DNA of 64,000 nucleotides from Chitinophagaceae bacterium (GCA_016719015.1 JADKAZ010000001.1:1364001-1428000); one strand, 5' to 3'. Counted from the first letter of the stretch, positions 16,422 through 26,086 are shown. Program-made: numbers and translations. The notes: a model not told the origin generated them from the sequence alone.

Positions 16422-18518
16422 TCATCTGATTTCTTTCCCTGTTTTATCAATCGTAATCGTTTTGCCATCTTTCTTCACCGTAGCTTTTCCGTTTTCGAAG
16501 GCAATTGATTTGGGGTATTTATCCTGTACCAAATCAAACTGGTAAGGTATCACCAGTTTTCCTGTTTTATCTATATAACCATATTTTTTGTTCTTATTGC
16601 AAACAGCTGCCAGTCCATCGCTCATGTCTCCATTTTCAAAAATCTCAGGCACTTCAGCAGTAAAGATGATTCTACCGGTTGTATTAATGTAATATACCTG
16701 TTCACCTTTGGGTGAATCGAAAGACGTACTGACTTTTGCGATGCCTTCATAAAAATCTTCTGCCCAGCTTGTCTCTACACCCGGCATCTTTTTCCCTTCT
16801 TTATTAATTAAGAAATGTTTGGAACCTTCCTGTACCACCACTGCCCAGCCATAATAAAATGAATTAGCTTCCGTGTACTTACAGGGAATAACCATCTTTC
16901 CATTCGCATCAGCATAACCCCACAATCCATTTTTTTGCACCGGGAGCATCCCTTCCGTAAAACTTTTGTGTACGCCATATCCATAATTTTCCCCAAACAC
17001 TTCTAAATCGCTTAAAATTATTTTTTTAGTGACCAGGTTGTACGCATACCATTTTTTAGTCTTTTCTCCTTTTACTAAAACAATATCACTCTCCTTATTC
17101 TGAATATCTTTCCGATACTCGTTCAGCGTAATGCATTTTGCACTGTCCAGAAGGGTTGTTCCCATAAGATCAAAAATTCTTCCTTCTTTTGGTGCAATAA
17201 AAAGTCCCAGTTTATAATGTGTGTTGACCAGGTCATCATCATATTCTGCAAGCACTCCTTTTTTGGGGTTAAAAAAACACCAGTTCTGCCTTCTGATACT
17301 TCCTGTGTTATACCTGTTTTGGAGTAAATAAAGAATAGGTTGGCCTTTTACAGTATTCCATTCCTTATATAAGTAATCAGGCTTGCACAACTCTTTACCA
17401 CTTATAATTGATAGGAGCGTATAGTGGCAATATTTCAAATCGTAACTCCCTTCCTTTTTCCGTGCAACTAAAACAGTGTCATTTGCTTTTTCAAATTCAA
17501 AATAGCTGGTACCGGTAATCCTTTTTCCGGCACTATCCATCACACCATACGCTTCAATAGCTCCTTTACTGTTCTTGTTCGCATAATAAAAAATTCCCTT
17601 AATAACGGAAGTCCCCAGGTAATCATAAGCCGGATCAATCAGTACCTTGCCCGTCGTATTTCCTGCACCCATTTTTTTCCCTCCGGAAGAACCCGTAGAG
17701 GTAAGTATAAAATATCCATTTTCAACTCCGCTAATCTCATCGTAGAAACTGGCAAATAATGGCTTACCCTTTGCATCCAGGTAATTAAATTTATAACTAC
17801 CGGTAAGCCGTTTCATTATTTTAATAAACCCACTCTTGTATTCTCCGGCCGGTAAAATATCAGCTTCCATGCTAAACAACTGCTTACCTGTCTTATCAAT
17901 TGCCGTAGCGGGTCCTGCTACCAACTCTTTTACAATACCAATACCACCTGAAAACTTAGTAGCAAAAACATATTTTTCTGGTAGTACAATGATTCCTTTG
18001 GTATTGATAAAACCTATTTTTTTAGACGCTGTATCATAGAATTTAGCAAGACCCTCCTGGAATGAAGATTCCTGCCGCATCGTCGCCATTTGTTGTGCCA
18101 GTATTTTTTTTGCCCCTTCACTTAGCCCTTCCATTTTGGGTAAAGAAGGCAACGGAAAATTTTTTTTGTATTGATTAAGCCCGGATTTATTGATGTAGAA
18201 ATAATGTCCGTCTTTTTTGACATAAGCAAACCCGTCACTGAAATTTTCCCCTTCTTCATACACAGCCGGAATCACCAACTTTCCGGAAACGTCCAGGTAG
18301 CCAACTTTACCCTCCTTTATAACCCTTGCTAATCCATTACTTAACGAATAAGCAGAATCAAACTGGCAGGGGATAACATACTTTGTTCTTAAAGAATCGC
18401 AATAGCCATATTGTGTTTTCCCGGTGGTTTGTTCCTTACAACTGCAGGGAACTATTTTCTGGGAATTGGCTGTAATGACAAGCATCAGAGTGGCAACTAA
18501 AAATAATATTTTCGGCAT
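16422..18518 (-). CDS. Large exported WG-repeat protein
   Basis: A 698-residue exported protein: signal peptide at 1-19 (ending ITANSQ), then many WG beta-hairpin repeats across the length. Typical units are VGYLDVSGKLVIPAVYEEG, KIGFINTKGIIVLPEKY, WGYADANGKMVIPCKY and YGYIDKTGKLVIPYQFD. Four Cys occur in the first 50 residues of the precursor. WG-repeat proteins are probably binding scaffolds; the ligand is unknown. I see no enzyme domain. The protein is repetitive but in frame throughout. Confidence 0.9.
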   Translation of the reverse strand: MPKILFLVATLMLVITANSQKIVPCSCKEQTTGKTQYGYCDSLRTKYVIPCQFDSAYSLSNGLARVIKEGKVGYLDVSGKLVIPAVYEEGENFSDGFAYVKKDGHYFYINKSGLNQYKKNFPLPSLPKMEGLSEGAKKILAQQMATMRQESSFQEGLAKFYDTASKKIGFINTKGIIVLPEKYVFATKFSGGIGIVKELVAGPATAIDKTGKQLFSMEADILPAGEYKSGFIKIMKRLTGSYKFNYLDAKGKPLFASFYDEISGVENGYFILTSTGSSGGKKMGAGNTTGKVLIDPAYDYLGTSVIKGIFYYANKNSKGAIEAYGVMDSAGKRITGTSYFEFEKANDTVLVARKKEGSYDLKYCHYTLLSIISGKELCKPDYLYKEWNTVKGQPILYLLQNRYNTGSIRRQNWCFFNPKKGVLAEYDDDLVNTHYKLGLFIAPKEGRIFDLMGTTLLDSAKCITLNEYRKDIQNKESDIVLVKGEKTKKWYAYNLVTKKIILSDLEVFGENYGYGVHKSFTEGMLPVQKNGLWGYADANGKMVIPCKYTEANSFYYGWAVVVQEGSKHFLINKEGKKMPGVETSWAEDFYEGIAKVSTSFDSPKGEQVYYINTTGRIIFTAEVPEIFENGDMSDGLAAVCNKNKKYGYIDKTGKLVIPYQFDLVQDKYPKSIAFENGKATVKKDGKTITIDKTGKEIR

Positions 18519-18711
18519 AGTAGATTTTTGTAAATGGTAATAGTAATATTAAGAAAATTTATGAAAAAAATTGTGCTGAAACCTTCTATATTTCTCTGCT
18601 CATTAGAATAGTTCTCAGTTTATTTAAACTATTAATCAACATTTAAATATTAGAATAACCACCTGTTTGTTAAATCAGCCTATTGGTGAGGGGCTTCTGT
18701 GAATGAACCCT

Positions 18712-18720
18712 TATTTTTGC
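18712..18720 (+). promoter_or_regulatory. Candidate -7 box of lptB, close to the ATG
   Basis: TATTTTTG followed by C matches TAnnTTTG and ends 6 bases before the ATG at 18726. This supports that start over the GTG at 18699, which lies upstream of the box. The rest of the 207-base gap 18519-18725 is AT-rich and shows no gene. Confidence 0.45.
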
Positions 18721-18725
18721 TTCCT

Positions 18726-19511
18726 ATGTCTATCACCATCCGCACACAAAATCTGGTAAAAAAATATGGCAGCCGTGTGGTTGTCAACCAGGTTTCTTTC
18801 GAAGTAAACCAGGGTGAAATTGTTGGACTTTTGGGACCTAATGGTGCCGGTAAAACAACTTCCTTTTACCAGGTAGTTGGATTAATCAGGCCCGATGAAG
18901 GAAAAGTTTTTCTCAACGACCTTGACATCACCTCCTTGCCGATGTACAAACGGGCACAAATGGGTATTGGATACTTACCACAGGAAGCTTCTATCTTCAG
19001 AAAGCTGAGTGTGGAAGATAATATTGCTGCCATATTGGAAATGACAAAACTTTCAAGACAAGAGCAGCGGAATAAATTAGAATCCTTATTAAACGAATTT
19101 CGTTTGCAGCATGTACGTAAGAACAATGGAGACGTTTTAAGTGGTGGCGAAAGGAGGCGTACAGAAATTGCCAGGGCTTTGGCTGTTGACCCCAAATTTA
19201 TTTTATTGGATGAACCATTTGCCGGTATTGACCCCATCGCCGTAGAAGATATCCAGTCTATTGTAGCAAAATTGAAATACAAAAACATTGGTATCCTGAT
19301 TACCGACCATAACGTAACCGAAACACTAAGTATCTGCGACAGGGCTTACCTGCTGATCGAGGGTAAAATCTACAAACATGGTACGGCAGAAGAACTGGCC
19401 GGTGATGATGAAGTAAAACGACTGTACCTCGGCAGAAATTTTGTGCTTAAAAGAAAGGATTACCTGCATGCTGAAGCAATAAAAGCCCACGAAGCTTTTA
19501 AAGAAGACTAA
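18726..19511 (+). CDS. lptB: LptB-type ABC transporter ATPase (lipopolysaccharide export)
   Basis: A 261-residue ABC ATPase. Walker A is GPNGAGKTT (about 37-45), the signature is LSGGERRRTEIARAL, Walker B is FILLDEPFAGIDPIA, and the switch His follows in LITDHNVTE. LSGGERRR and the single-domain layout match LptB, the cytoplasmic engine of the LptBFG complex that pulls lipopolysaccharide from the inner membrane. The membrane partners LptF/LptG are not in this window. I set the start at ATG 18726 (MSITIRTQN) because the longer frame uses a GTG upstream of the promoter box. Confidence 0.93.
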   Translation: MSITIRTQNLVKKYGSRVVVNQVSFEVNQGEIVGLLGPNGAGKTTSFYQVVGLIRPDEGKVFLNDLDITSLPMYKRAQMGIGYLPQEASIFRKLSVEDNIAAILEMTKLSRQEQRNKLESLLNEFRLQHVRKNNGDVLSGGERRRTEIARALAVDPKFILLDEPFAGIDPIAVEDIQSIVAKLKYKNIGILITDHNVTETLSICDRAYLLIEGKIYKHGTAEELAGDDEVKRLYLGRNFVLKRKDYLHAEAIKAHEAFKED

Positions 19512-19552
19512 GTTTTTCCTATTGCTTTAATTTCTCTATTTTGCCTTCAGCA

Positions 19553-21079
19553 ATGAGACTACTCTCCCCTGCCATATCATCCCTTGCCCGTTCACGCCTT
19601 TGGCGCATTGATGCCTGGAAAGAACACCCGGTAAATGCACAGCGGGAAGTATTGCAAGACCTTGTGACAACGGCACAGTACACTGAATTTGGCAGAAAAT
19701 ACAATTTTTCCAATCTTTTTACAGTAAGAGATTTTAAAAATGCGGTGCCTGTTCATGAATACAACGACCTGAAGCCCTATATAGAACGCATCATGGCTGG
19801 CGAACAGAATATTCTCTGGAACACACCTATCTATTGGTTTGCAAAAAGCAGTGGCACCACCAGTGATAAAAGTAAATTCATTCCTATCAGTGATGAAAGC
19901 CTGGTAGATGGACATTTTAAAGCATCGAAAGATGTGCTTTCCATGTATTACCAGTTTAAACCAGATGCTGAATTGCTGACAGGCAAAGGATTGTTGATAG
20001 GGGGGAGTCACAATATTAACCCGGTAAATAAAGAAGCACAATATGGCGATCTTAGTGCTGTACTCTTTCAAAACTCTCCTTTCTGGGCGCACTGGCTGAG
20101 AACACCCGATATCAGCATTGCGTTGATGGATGAATGGGAAAGCAAGATTGAAAAAATTGCAGAAGCCACGATAAAAGAAAATGTAACATCTGTATCTGGT
20201 GTACCCACCTGGACATTGGTGCTTTTCAAAAGAATTTTAGCAATAACAGGTAAGCAAACGATTGGTGAAGTATGGCCATCCTTAGAGCTATATATGCATG
20301 GCGGTGTTTCTTTCACACCTTATAAAGAACAGTTTCAAAAAATAATCGGCAAAGAAATTAATTACCTGGAAATGTACAATGCCAGTGAGGGTTTCTTTGC
20401 AGCACAGGACGTACCCGGCTCAGAAGGCATGTTGTTATTTCCCGATCATGGTATCTTTTATGAGTTTATGCCGGTAAGTGAGTATGGGAAAAACGACCCG
20501 CAGACAATCGGATTGCAGGAAGTGGAAATGGGAAAAAATTATGCCCCTGTTATCAGTACGAACGGAGGGCTTTGGAGATATTTATTGGGCGACACGATCC
20601 AGTTCACCTCATTAAATCCCTTCCGTATAAAAGTATCCGGCAGGTTGAAACATTATATGAACGCCTTTGGCGAAGAAGTGATCGTTGATAATGCAGATAA
20701 AGCAATCGCCATAGCATCAGAAAAAACAGGTGCGATCGTCAATGATTATACCGCTGCGCCAGTTTATTTTTCTGAGGCATCCAATGGAGCTCATGAATGG
20801 CTGATTGAATTTGAAAAAGAACCGGACAATCTTGAAACATTTACGAATGAACTGGATGCAGCATTAAAAAACATCAACAGCGATTACGAAGCCAAGCGGT
20901 ATAAAAGCATTGCGCTTCGTTTGCCCATTATTCATTCGCTTAAAAAAGGGACCTTTGAAGAATGGCTGCGCAGCAACGGAAAACTGGGGGGACAACACAA
21001 AGTGCCCCGGCTTTCGAATGAAAGAAAACTGGTTGAAGAGATTCTGCAAATGAATACTCCTACATTTGTCAATAAATAA
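19553..21079 (+). CDS. GH3-family protein (auxin-responsive GH3-like acyl-adenylating enzyme)
   Basis: A 508-residue member of the GH3 family, related to plant acyl-acid amido synthetases of the ANL adenylating superfamily. Visible blocks include the phosphate-binding-like motif FAKSSGTTSDKSKFIP (about residues 98-113), GVPTWTLVLFKRIL, EMYNASEGFFA and RLKHYMNAFGEEV. Bacterial members are widespread in Bacteroidota, but their substrate is not established. Plant ones join amino acids to jasmonate or indole acetate. ATG at 19553 (MRLLSPAIS) is preferred over the TTG at 19541. It follows lptB by 41 bases and precedes fabG by 7. Confidence 0.9.
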   Translation: MRLLSPAISSLARSRLWRIDAWKEHPVNAQREVLQDLVTTAQYTEFGRKYNFSNLFTVRDFKNAVPVHEYNDLKPYIERIMAGEQNILWNTPIYWFAKSSGTTSDKSKFIPISDESLVDGHFKASKDVLSMYYQFKPDAELLTGKGLLIGGSHNINPVNKEAQYGDLSAVLFQNSPFWAHWLRTPDISIALMDEWESKIEKIAEATIKENVTSVSGVPTWTLVLFKRILAITGKQTIGEVWPSLELYMHGGVSFTPYKEQFQKIIGKEINYLEMYNASEGFFAAQDVPGSEGMLLFPDHGIFYEFMPVSEYGKNDPQTIGLQEVEMGKNYAPVISTNGGLWRYLLGDTIQFTSLNPFRIKVSGRLKHYMNAFGEEVIVDNADKAIAIASEKTGAIVNDYTAAPVYFSEASNGAHEWLIEFEKEPDNLETFTNELDAALKNINSDYEAKRYKSIALRLPIIHSLKKGTFEEWLRSNGKLGGQHKVPRLSNERKLVEEILQMNTPTFVNK

Positions 21080-21086
21080 TCTACAC

Positions 21087-21842
21087 ATGAAATTATTGGA
21101 AGGAAAAGTTGCCATTGTTACCGGTGCTGCCCGTGGCATTGGTGAAGGCATAGCATTAAAATTTGCAGAGCATGGTGCTCATGTGGCTTTTACCTATGTA
21201 AGCGACAGCAGTGCAGAAAAAGCTGCTGCATTAGGAAGCAAGCTAACTGCTTTGGGCGTAAAAGCAAAAGCATATAAAAGCAATGCCGGTGATTTTGCCC
21301 AGTGCGAATCGTTTGTAAACGATGTGTTGAAAGAATTTGGCACCGTAGATATATGTGTAAACAATGCCGGTATTTCAAAAGACAATTTGTTGCTCCGAAT
21401 GACGCCGGAGCAATGGAATGATGTGATACAGGTAAACCTGAACAGTGTATTCTATATGACTAAACAAGTCATTCGTCCGATGATGAAAGCAAGAGCTGGC
21501 TCTATCATTAATATGAGTTCGATCATTGGCGAAATAGGCAACGCCGGGCAGAGCAGCTATGCAGCGAGCAAGGCCGGTATTATTGGTTTTACAAAATCGG
21601 TAGCAAAGGAACTGGGCAGCCGCAATGTTCGATGCAATGCTATTGCCCCGGGCTTCGTAGAAACAGATATGACGAGTTATTTAAAAGATGGCGAAGGTGC
21701 GGATAAATACAAAGCTGGTATTCCTCTTGGAAAATTTGCGTCGCCGGAGGATATTGCGAATGCAACCTTATTCTTAGCAAGCGATATGAGTTCTTATATT
21801 ACAGGGCAGACATTGAGTGTATGCGGTGGATTAAATATGTAA
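21087..21842 (+). CDS. fabG: 3-oxoacyl-[acyl-carrier-protein] reductase (SDR family)
   Basis: A 251-residue classical short-chain dehydrogenase. The cofactor motif TGAARGIG is at residues 12-19, NNAG at 92-95, and the catalytic Ser145-Tyr158-Lys162 triad is in MSSIIGEIGNAGQSSYAASK. The C-terminus (YITGQTLSVCGGLNM) matches FabG. It would reduce 3-oxoacyl-ACP with NADPH in fatty acid synthesis. The ATG at 21087 lies 7 bases after the GH3-like gene, so the two are probably co-transcribed. A TTG at 21066, overlapping the preceding gene, was rejected as start. Confidence 0.93.
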   Translation: MKLLEGKVAIVTGAARGIGEGIALKFAEHGAHVAFTYVSDSSAEKAAALGSKLTALGVKAKAYKSNAGDFAQCESFVNDVLKEFGTVDICVNNAGISKDNLLLRMTPEQWNDVIQVNLNSVFYMTKQVIRPMMKARAGSIINMSSIIGEIGNAGQSSYAASKAGIIGFTKSVAKELGSRNVRCNAIAPGFVETDMTSYLKDGEGADKYKAGIPLGKFASPEDIANATLFLASDMSSYITGQTLSVCGGLNM

Positions 21843-21897
21843 GCTAAGTGGATAAATGAGAAAAAAGAGAGAAAGAGTCTTTTCTCCTTCTACTCCT

Positions 21898-22545
21898 TTA
21901 AACTCCTAGCTTAATTCCTCTTTTCTTTATATAGCTATGCCACAATATCATACTGGCAATAGTTCGATACGGCCGCCATGATTCTGCTATCGCCAACATT
22001 TCTTCCTTGCTTATGTCTTTTGGTAATTGTTTTACTTCTTTCAAGCTATTCACCAGTGCAATATCGCCAAGCGGAAACAAATCTGTCCGTTGCAATGCAT
22101 GCATCAGGTACACATCGACAGTCCAATGGCCTATACCTTTTAATTGGATAAGCTCTCTTCTTACTTCTTCATCAGGAAGAGCAGTTAATTTTTTCAACTG
22201 TATTTTTTTTGATTGAATTGCTTCAGCCAACCCCCTTGCATAGCCCATTTTTTGCCGGGTAAAATAGCAGGCCCGCATTTCCTCATCAGAAAGTAAAAGT
22301 ATTTTAGCTGGCGTTACATATCCAATTCGTTCTTTCAATTTTTTAAAGGCGGCATATGCAGCTGCCAGCGAAACCTGTTGCTCAAGAATAGTGAGTATCA
22401 ATGTTTGAAAAGTAGCAGGTCTTGTCCACATGGGTGGGTAACCATGCTGAAGGATAATATTTTTTAAATCAAGATCCTGCTTTGAAAGTTGTCTGCAGAT
22501 ACGACGAAAGTTGTCCGCATCAAACGTTCTTATATTATGTGACAT
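21898..22545 (-). CDS. DNA-3-methyladenine glycosylase, HhH-GPD family (intact)
   Basis: A 215-residue base-excision repair glycosylase. The helix-hairpin-helix is LKGIGHWTVDVYLMHALQ, and Asp in PLGDIALVN is at the expected catalytic position. The N-terminal part has LEQQVSLAAAYAAFKKL. It should flip out and remove alkylated purines. It is a paralogue of the broken gene at 445-1084 and may cover its loss if that break is real. It is convergent with fabG. Confidence 0.92.
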   Translation of the reverse strand: MSHNIRTFDADNFRRICRQLSKQDLDLKNIILQHGYPPMWTRPATFQTLILTILEQQVSLAAAYAAFKKLKERIGYVTPAKILLLSDEEMRACYFTRQKMGYARGLAEAIQSKKIQLKKLTALPDEEVRRELIQLKGIGHWTVDVYLMHALQRTDLFPLGDIALVNSLKEVKQLPKDISKEEMLAIAESWRPYRTIASMILWHSYIKKRGIKLGV

Positions 22546-22590
22546 TAAAATAATTTTATACTTTCAACAAGCCTAATAAACCTTATTGTT

Positions 22591-23190
22591 ATGAAAAAAA
22601 TATTTTCCCTGCTTTTTAGTAGCCTGCTTTTTTTCGCTGCCTGTAATGATAAAACAAAAAAGTCTGGCGAAGACGGGGGCACGGCTACGGTTGCTCAAAA
22701 TAGTGATTATCCCATCACCATGGATGGAATTGGCCCTATTAAGGTTAGTATGTCACAGGAAGAATTAGAAAAACTATTAAATCAGAAAGTACCGCTGGCA
22801 AATCTTACAGATACGGTTAGTGGCTCATGGGAAGATTCTGCAACTATCAAATACAAAGAAGCAGAGCTACGCTTAGGTTTTGTCCGGACTTATATGGCGA
22901 ACGACAGCTTTTACATGCGGGTCACAGGCATCAAAACCAGCAGCCCCCTTTGTAAAACTACAAATGGATTAGGAATTGGTTCCGGTAAGCAGCAGATCAT
23001 TGATGCTTATGAAAGCTATCTTCTCTTTATGGCTCCGGAGTATGAAGACACCACTTATACGACCCGGAGCAAAACCAGGTATTCCATAAAAGTCAGGGAG
23101 ACCTACGAAGGTGGACAGCTGGTATTTTATTTAACGAATAATAAAGTAACCGCCATTGAAGCAAGTACTTTTTATGACGATTCAGAATGA
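22591..23190 (+). CDS. Lipoprotein of unknown function, related to the one at 57899-58489
   Basis: A 199-residue lipoprotein: signal with Cys18 in the lipobox (FFAAC), followed by a short polar linker. The mature part has a block beginning GIGPIKVSMSQEELEKLL and a second block (ITxSSPLCKTTNGLGIG type, then IIDAYE). The same two blocks, in the same order, recur in the lipoprotein at 57899-58489. I do not recognise a named family. Its end is 2 bases from the end of the convergent enoyl-CoA hydratase gene. Confidence 0.8.
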   Translation: MKKIFSLLFSSLLFFAACNDKTKKSGEDGGTATVAQNSDYPITMDGIGPIKVSMSQEELEKLLNQKVPLANLTDTVSGSWEDSATIKYKEAELRLGFVRTYMANDSFYMRVTGIKTSSPLCKTTNGLGIGSGKQQIIDAYESYLLFMAPEYEDTTYTTRSKTRYSIKVRETYEGGQLVFYLTNNKVTAIEASTFYDDSE

Positions 23191-23192
23191 TG

Positions 23193-23951
23193 CTACTTTG
23201 ATTTAAATTTCGCAATCGATTTTTTGGTAAAATCACTGAGCACTAATCGTCCGCTGATAGCAGCCCTTTCTATCAGCAATTTATCCCAGTGTTCTGTTCC
23301 TTTCCAGAACATTTTTTTCATTTCGGCCATCGCTTCCGGGCTGGAATGAACCAGCACATTAGATAATCGCCGGATAGATTCATCCATTTGTTCTGCTGTT
23401 GGGTGCAACTCGGCAAATAACCCTCTTTTTCTAGCCCATTCAGCATTGCGCCACATGGTAGCATCAATAGCCAATAAAGAAAAAGCAGATGTACCGATTT
23501 TTCGTTCTACAGCAGGCCCTACCACAAAAGGACCGATACCTACTGCCAATTCACTTAATTTAATATCTGCTCCATCGGTTGCTATCGCATAATCAACGGC
23601 TGCAGCTAAACCAACACCTCCGCCTACACATTTGCCTTGTATCCGGCCAATAATGAATTTTGGACAGGTACGAATCGCATTAATTACATGAGCAAAGCCA
23701 CTGAAAAATTTTAATCCCTCTGCCTCACTCTTAATTTCCACCAACTCATCAAAAGAAGCTCCTGCACAAAAAGCTTTTTCTCCAGCAGAACGCAGAATAA
23801 TTACAATCGTATTCGGGTCTTCTCCGGCATGAGTAATAGCTGCAGCCAGGTCATGCAAAATTTTACCCGGCAATGAATTGCTTTGCGGATGAAAGAACTC
23901 AATTGCTGTAATGCCCTGGTGCAACTGACTTTTTACATATGCGTCTGTCAT
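23193..23951 (-). CDS. Enoyl-CoA hydratase/isomerase family protein
   Basis: A 252-residue crotonase-fold enzyme. The oxyanion-hole segments are AFCAGASFDEL and GKCVGGGVGLAAAVDYAIA; the latter is the conserved GG(G)xxL block. The second catalytic acidic position is near ELAVGIGPFVVGP. It lies directly after paaZ on the same strand (11-base gap), so a role in the same CoA-thioester degradation route (PaaF/PaaG-like step) is likely but inferred. Substrate is not fixed by sequence. Confidence 0.88.
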   Translation of the reverse strand: MTDAYVKSQLHQGITAIEFFHPQSNSLPGKILHDLAAAITHAGEDPNTIVIILRSAGEKAFCAGASFDELVEIKSEAEGLKFFSGFAHVINAIRTCPKFIIGRIQGKCVGGGVGLAAAVDYAIATDGADIKLSELAVGIGPFVVGPAVERKIGTSAFSLLAIDATMWRNAEWARKRGLFAELHPTAEQMDESIRRLSNVLVHSSPEAMAEMKKMFWKGTEHWDKLLIERAAISGRLVLSDFTKKSIAKFKSK

Positions 23952-23962
23952 GAATAATAATT

Positions 23963-26038
23963 TTATTGGCTCTTTTTCTGAACCATCGTTAAAATTGTCG
24001 CTACTCCCGTTATTTCATTTGTCTCATCAAAAAATTCAACCAGCCATTTTACAATTCCCTTATCTATATCATCCCCTCTCTTAAAATCTTCCGGTTTTTC
24101 GATTACCCTTTTATCATTGGGCAATTTCTCTTTGCAGGTAAACCTAATGTACACTTCTGCTCCCGGGTAAACAGGCTTGGTAAATCGCAATTCATCGATA
24201 CCATAATTCAACAACACCGGGTTCTTTTCATAGCTATCAACAAATAACCCAGCTGCAATACTCATTATAAAATAGCCGTGTGCCACCTGTTGTTCAAACA
24301 TGGTTCCTTCAAAATTGGTTGTCCTGATATGAGCATAAAAATGATCGCCACTCAGATCGGCAAACTTATCAATGTCTTCAGAAGTGATAACTCTTTTCTC
24401 CGTTATGATCTGGTCTCCTATTTGTAACTCTTCAAAGTATTTTTTAAACGGATGCTTCCCTGGCTGTTTGCCCTTTGCATTTGGCTGATATACGTTGGTG
24501 ATAGCGGTAATAGTAGTTGGCGAACCTTGCAATGCTGTTCTCTGCAAATAATGTTTTACCCCTCTTATACCTCCCATTTCTTCTCCGCCACCTGCACGGC
24601 CCGGACCTCCGTGTACCAGCAAAGGCAATGGCGAACCATGTCCTGTACTTTCTTTTGCACATTCATTGTTCAATACTAAAATTCTTCCATGGTGTGAGGC
24701 TGCACCAACCACATATTGTTTTGCCTCTTTATAATCTGCCGTCACGATTGTACTAACAAGACTTCCCTTACCCAATTTGCTCAATACAATTGCTTCGTCC
24801 AGATTTTTATACGGCATGATGGTGCTAACCGGCCCAAAAGCTTCTACCTCATGTGCTTCTTTTGCAGCAAAAGGATTTTCGTTCATCAATAATACCGGCG
24901 ACATAAATGCACCTTTCTCCGCATCCGCATCAATAACACTAACGCTATCTAGTGAGCCATAAATGATTTGTGAAGAGGCCAGTAGCTTTTGTATTTGTTC
25001 TTTTACTTCATTCCGTTGAGTTTGTCCTGCTAAAGAACCCATTCTTACTGTTGCGTTCAACGGATTACCGATTGCAGTTTGTGACAGTGATGTTGAGATT
25101 GCTTTCCACACATCTTCCATTTTATGCTGCGGCACAAATATTCTGCGAATACCGGTACACCGTTGCCCGGCTTTCAGTGTCATTTCTTTTCTGATCTCTT
25201 TTATAAAAATGTCCCACTCGGGCATACCAGGTTGCACATCTTCGCCCATCACTATGCAGTTCAGCGAATCTGCTTCCATATTAAATGGAACATTATTTTC
25301 CAAGATGGCTGCTGTTTTCTTCAGCATCAATCCGGTGGATGCACTGCCCGTAAATGTTATCACATCCTGCGATATTACATGATCAAGCAAATCGCCGGCA
25401 CTCCCACAAATTAATTGTAAACTTCCTTCGGGTAAAATTTTGGAAGCGATGATTTCTTTTACAACTGCCTCTGTTAAATAACTGGTGACTGTTGCTGGTT
25501 TTACAATACAAGGCATTCCTGCCAATAAGTTGACCGCAATTTTTTCTAACATTCCCCATACCGGAAAATTAAATGCATTGATATGAATAGCCACTCCTTC
25601 TCTGGGAACCAAAATATGAGTTCCCATAAAGGTTTTATTTACACTCAGGTTATGACTTTCTCCATCAATACAAAACACTTCATCGGGAAACTTTCTCCTC
25701 AACGATGCATTAGCAAACAGATTACCAATACCACCTTCTATATCTACCCAGCTATCGGCTTTTGTCGCCCCGGTATGATAAGAGATTGCATAGAATTTAT
25801 CCAGGTGATTACGAAGATGAAGGGCTAATGCTTTCAGCATATTACCTCTTGCATGAAAGGTCATTTTTCGTAAGGCAGGATTGCCAACTGTCCGGGCATA
25901 CTCTGTGATATTTTTAAAATCAAGGCCCTTGGTAGATGCTGCGGCAACAGGCTCACCAGTCACCGCATTGTATAATAATTGTCCATCGCCATCGCCATTT
26001 ATCCAGTTGCCAGTAATATAATTTCCGAGTTTATTCAT
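23963..26038 (-). CDS. paaZ: PaaZ-type bifunctional aldehyde dehydrogenase / MaoC enoyl-CoA hydratase
   Basis: A 691-residue fusion. Residues 1-520 form an aldehyde dehydrogenase with catalytic Cys294 (GQRCTGIRR) and Glu255 (NMEADSLN). Residues about 540-680 form a MaoC hot-dog hydratase with the catalytic Asp/His block LSGDHFYAH. In phenylacetate degradation PaaZ hydrolytically opens the oxepin-CoA ring and oxidises the resulting aldehyde. Both active sites look intact. The start is ATG at 26038, behind a TAATTTTG box. The monooxygenase subunits paaABCDE and paaK are not in the window, so the pathway is either elsewhere or the enzyme acts on another aryl-CoA. Confidence 0.93.
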   Translation of the reverse strand: MNKLGNYITGNWINGDGDGQLLYNAVTGEPVAAASTKGLDFKNITEYARTVGNPALRKMTFHARGNMLKALALHLRNHLDKFYAISYHTGATKADSWVDIEGGIGNLFANASLRRKFPDEVFCIDGESHNLSVNKTFMGTHILVPREGVAIHINAFNFPVWGMLEKIAVNLLAGMPCIVKPATVTSYLTEAVVKEIIASKILPEGSLQLICGSAGDLLDHVISQDVITFTGSASTGLMLKKTAAILENNVPFNMEADSLNCIVMGEDVQPGMPEWDIFIKEIRKEMTLKAGQRCTGIRRIFVPQHKMEDVWKAISTSLSQTAIGNPLNATVRMGSLAGQTQRNEVKEQIQKLLASSQIIYGSLDSVSVIDADAEKGAFMSPVLLMNENPFAAKEAHEVEAFGPVSTIMPYKNLDEAIVLSKLGKGSLVSTIVTADYKEAKQYVVGAASHHGRILVLNNECAKESTGHGSPLPLLVHGGPGRAGGGEEMGGIRGVKHYLQRTALQGSPTTITAITNVYQPNAKGKQPGKHPFKKYFEELQIGDQIITEKRVITSEDIDKFADLSGDHFYAHIRTTNFEGTMFEQQVAHGYFIMSIAAGLFVDSYEKNPVLLNYGIDELRFTKPVYPGAEVYIRFTCKEKLPNDKRVIEKPEDFKRGDDIDKGIVKWLVEFFDETNEITGVATILTMVQKKSQ

Positions 26039-26060
26039 ATTGCAATACTTAATTCTGTTA

Positions 26061-26086
26061 CAAAATTACCCCAATTTCAAAAACAA
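26061..26086 (-). promoter_or_regulatory. Candidate promoter of paaZ
   Basis: On the minus strand TTG (26084-26086), 15 bases, then TAATTTTG (26061-26068), about 22 bases before the ATG. The -7 match is good; the spacing is a little short. Confidence 0.4.
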
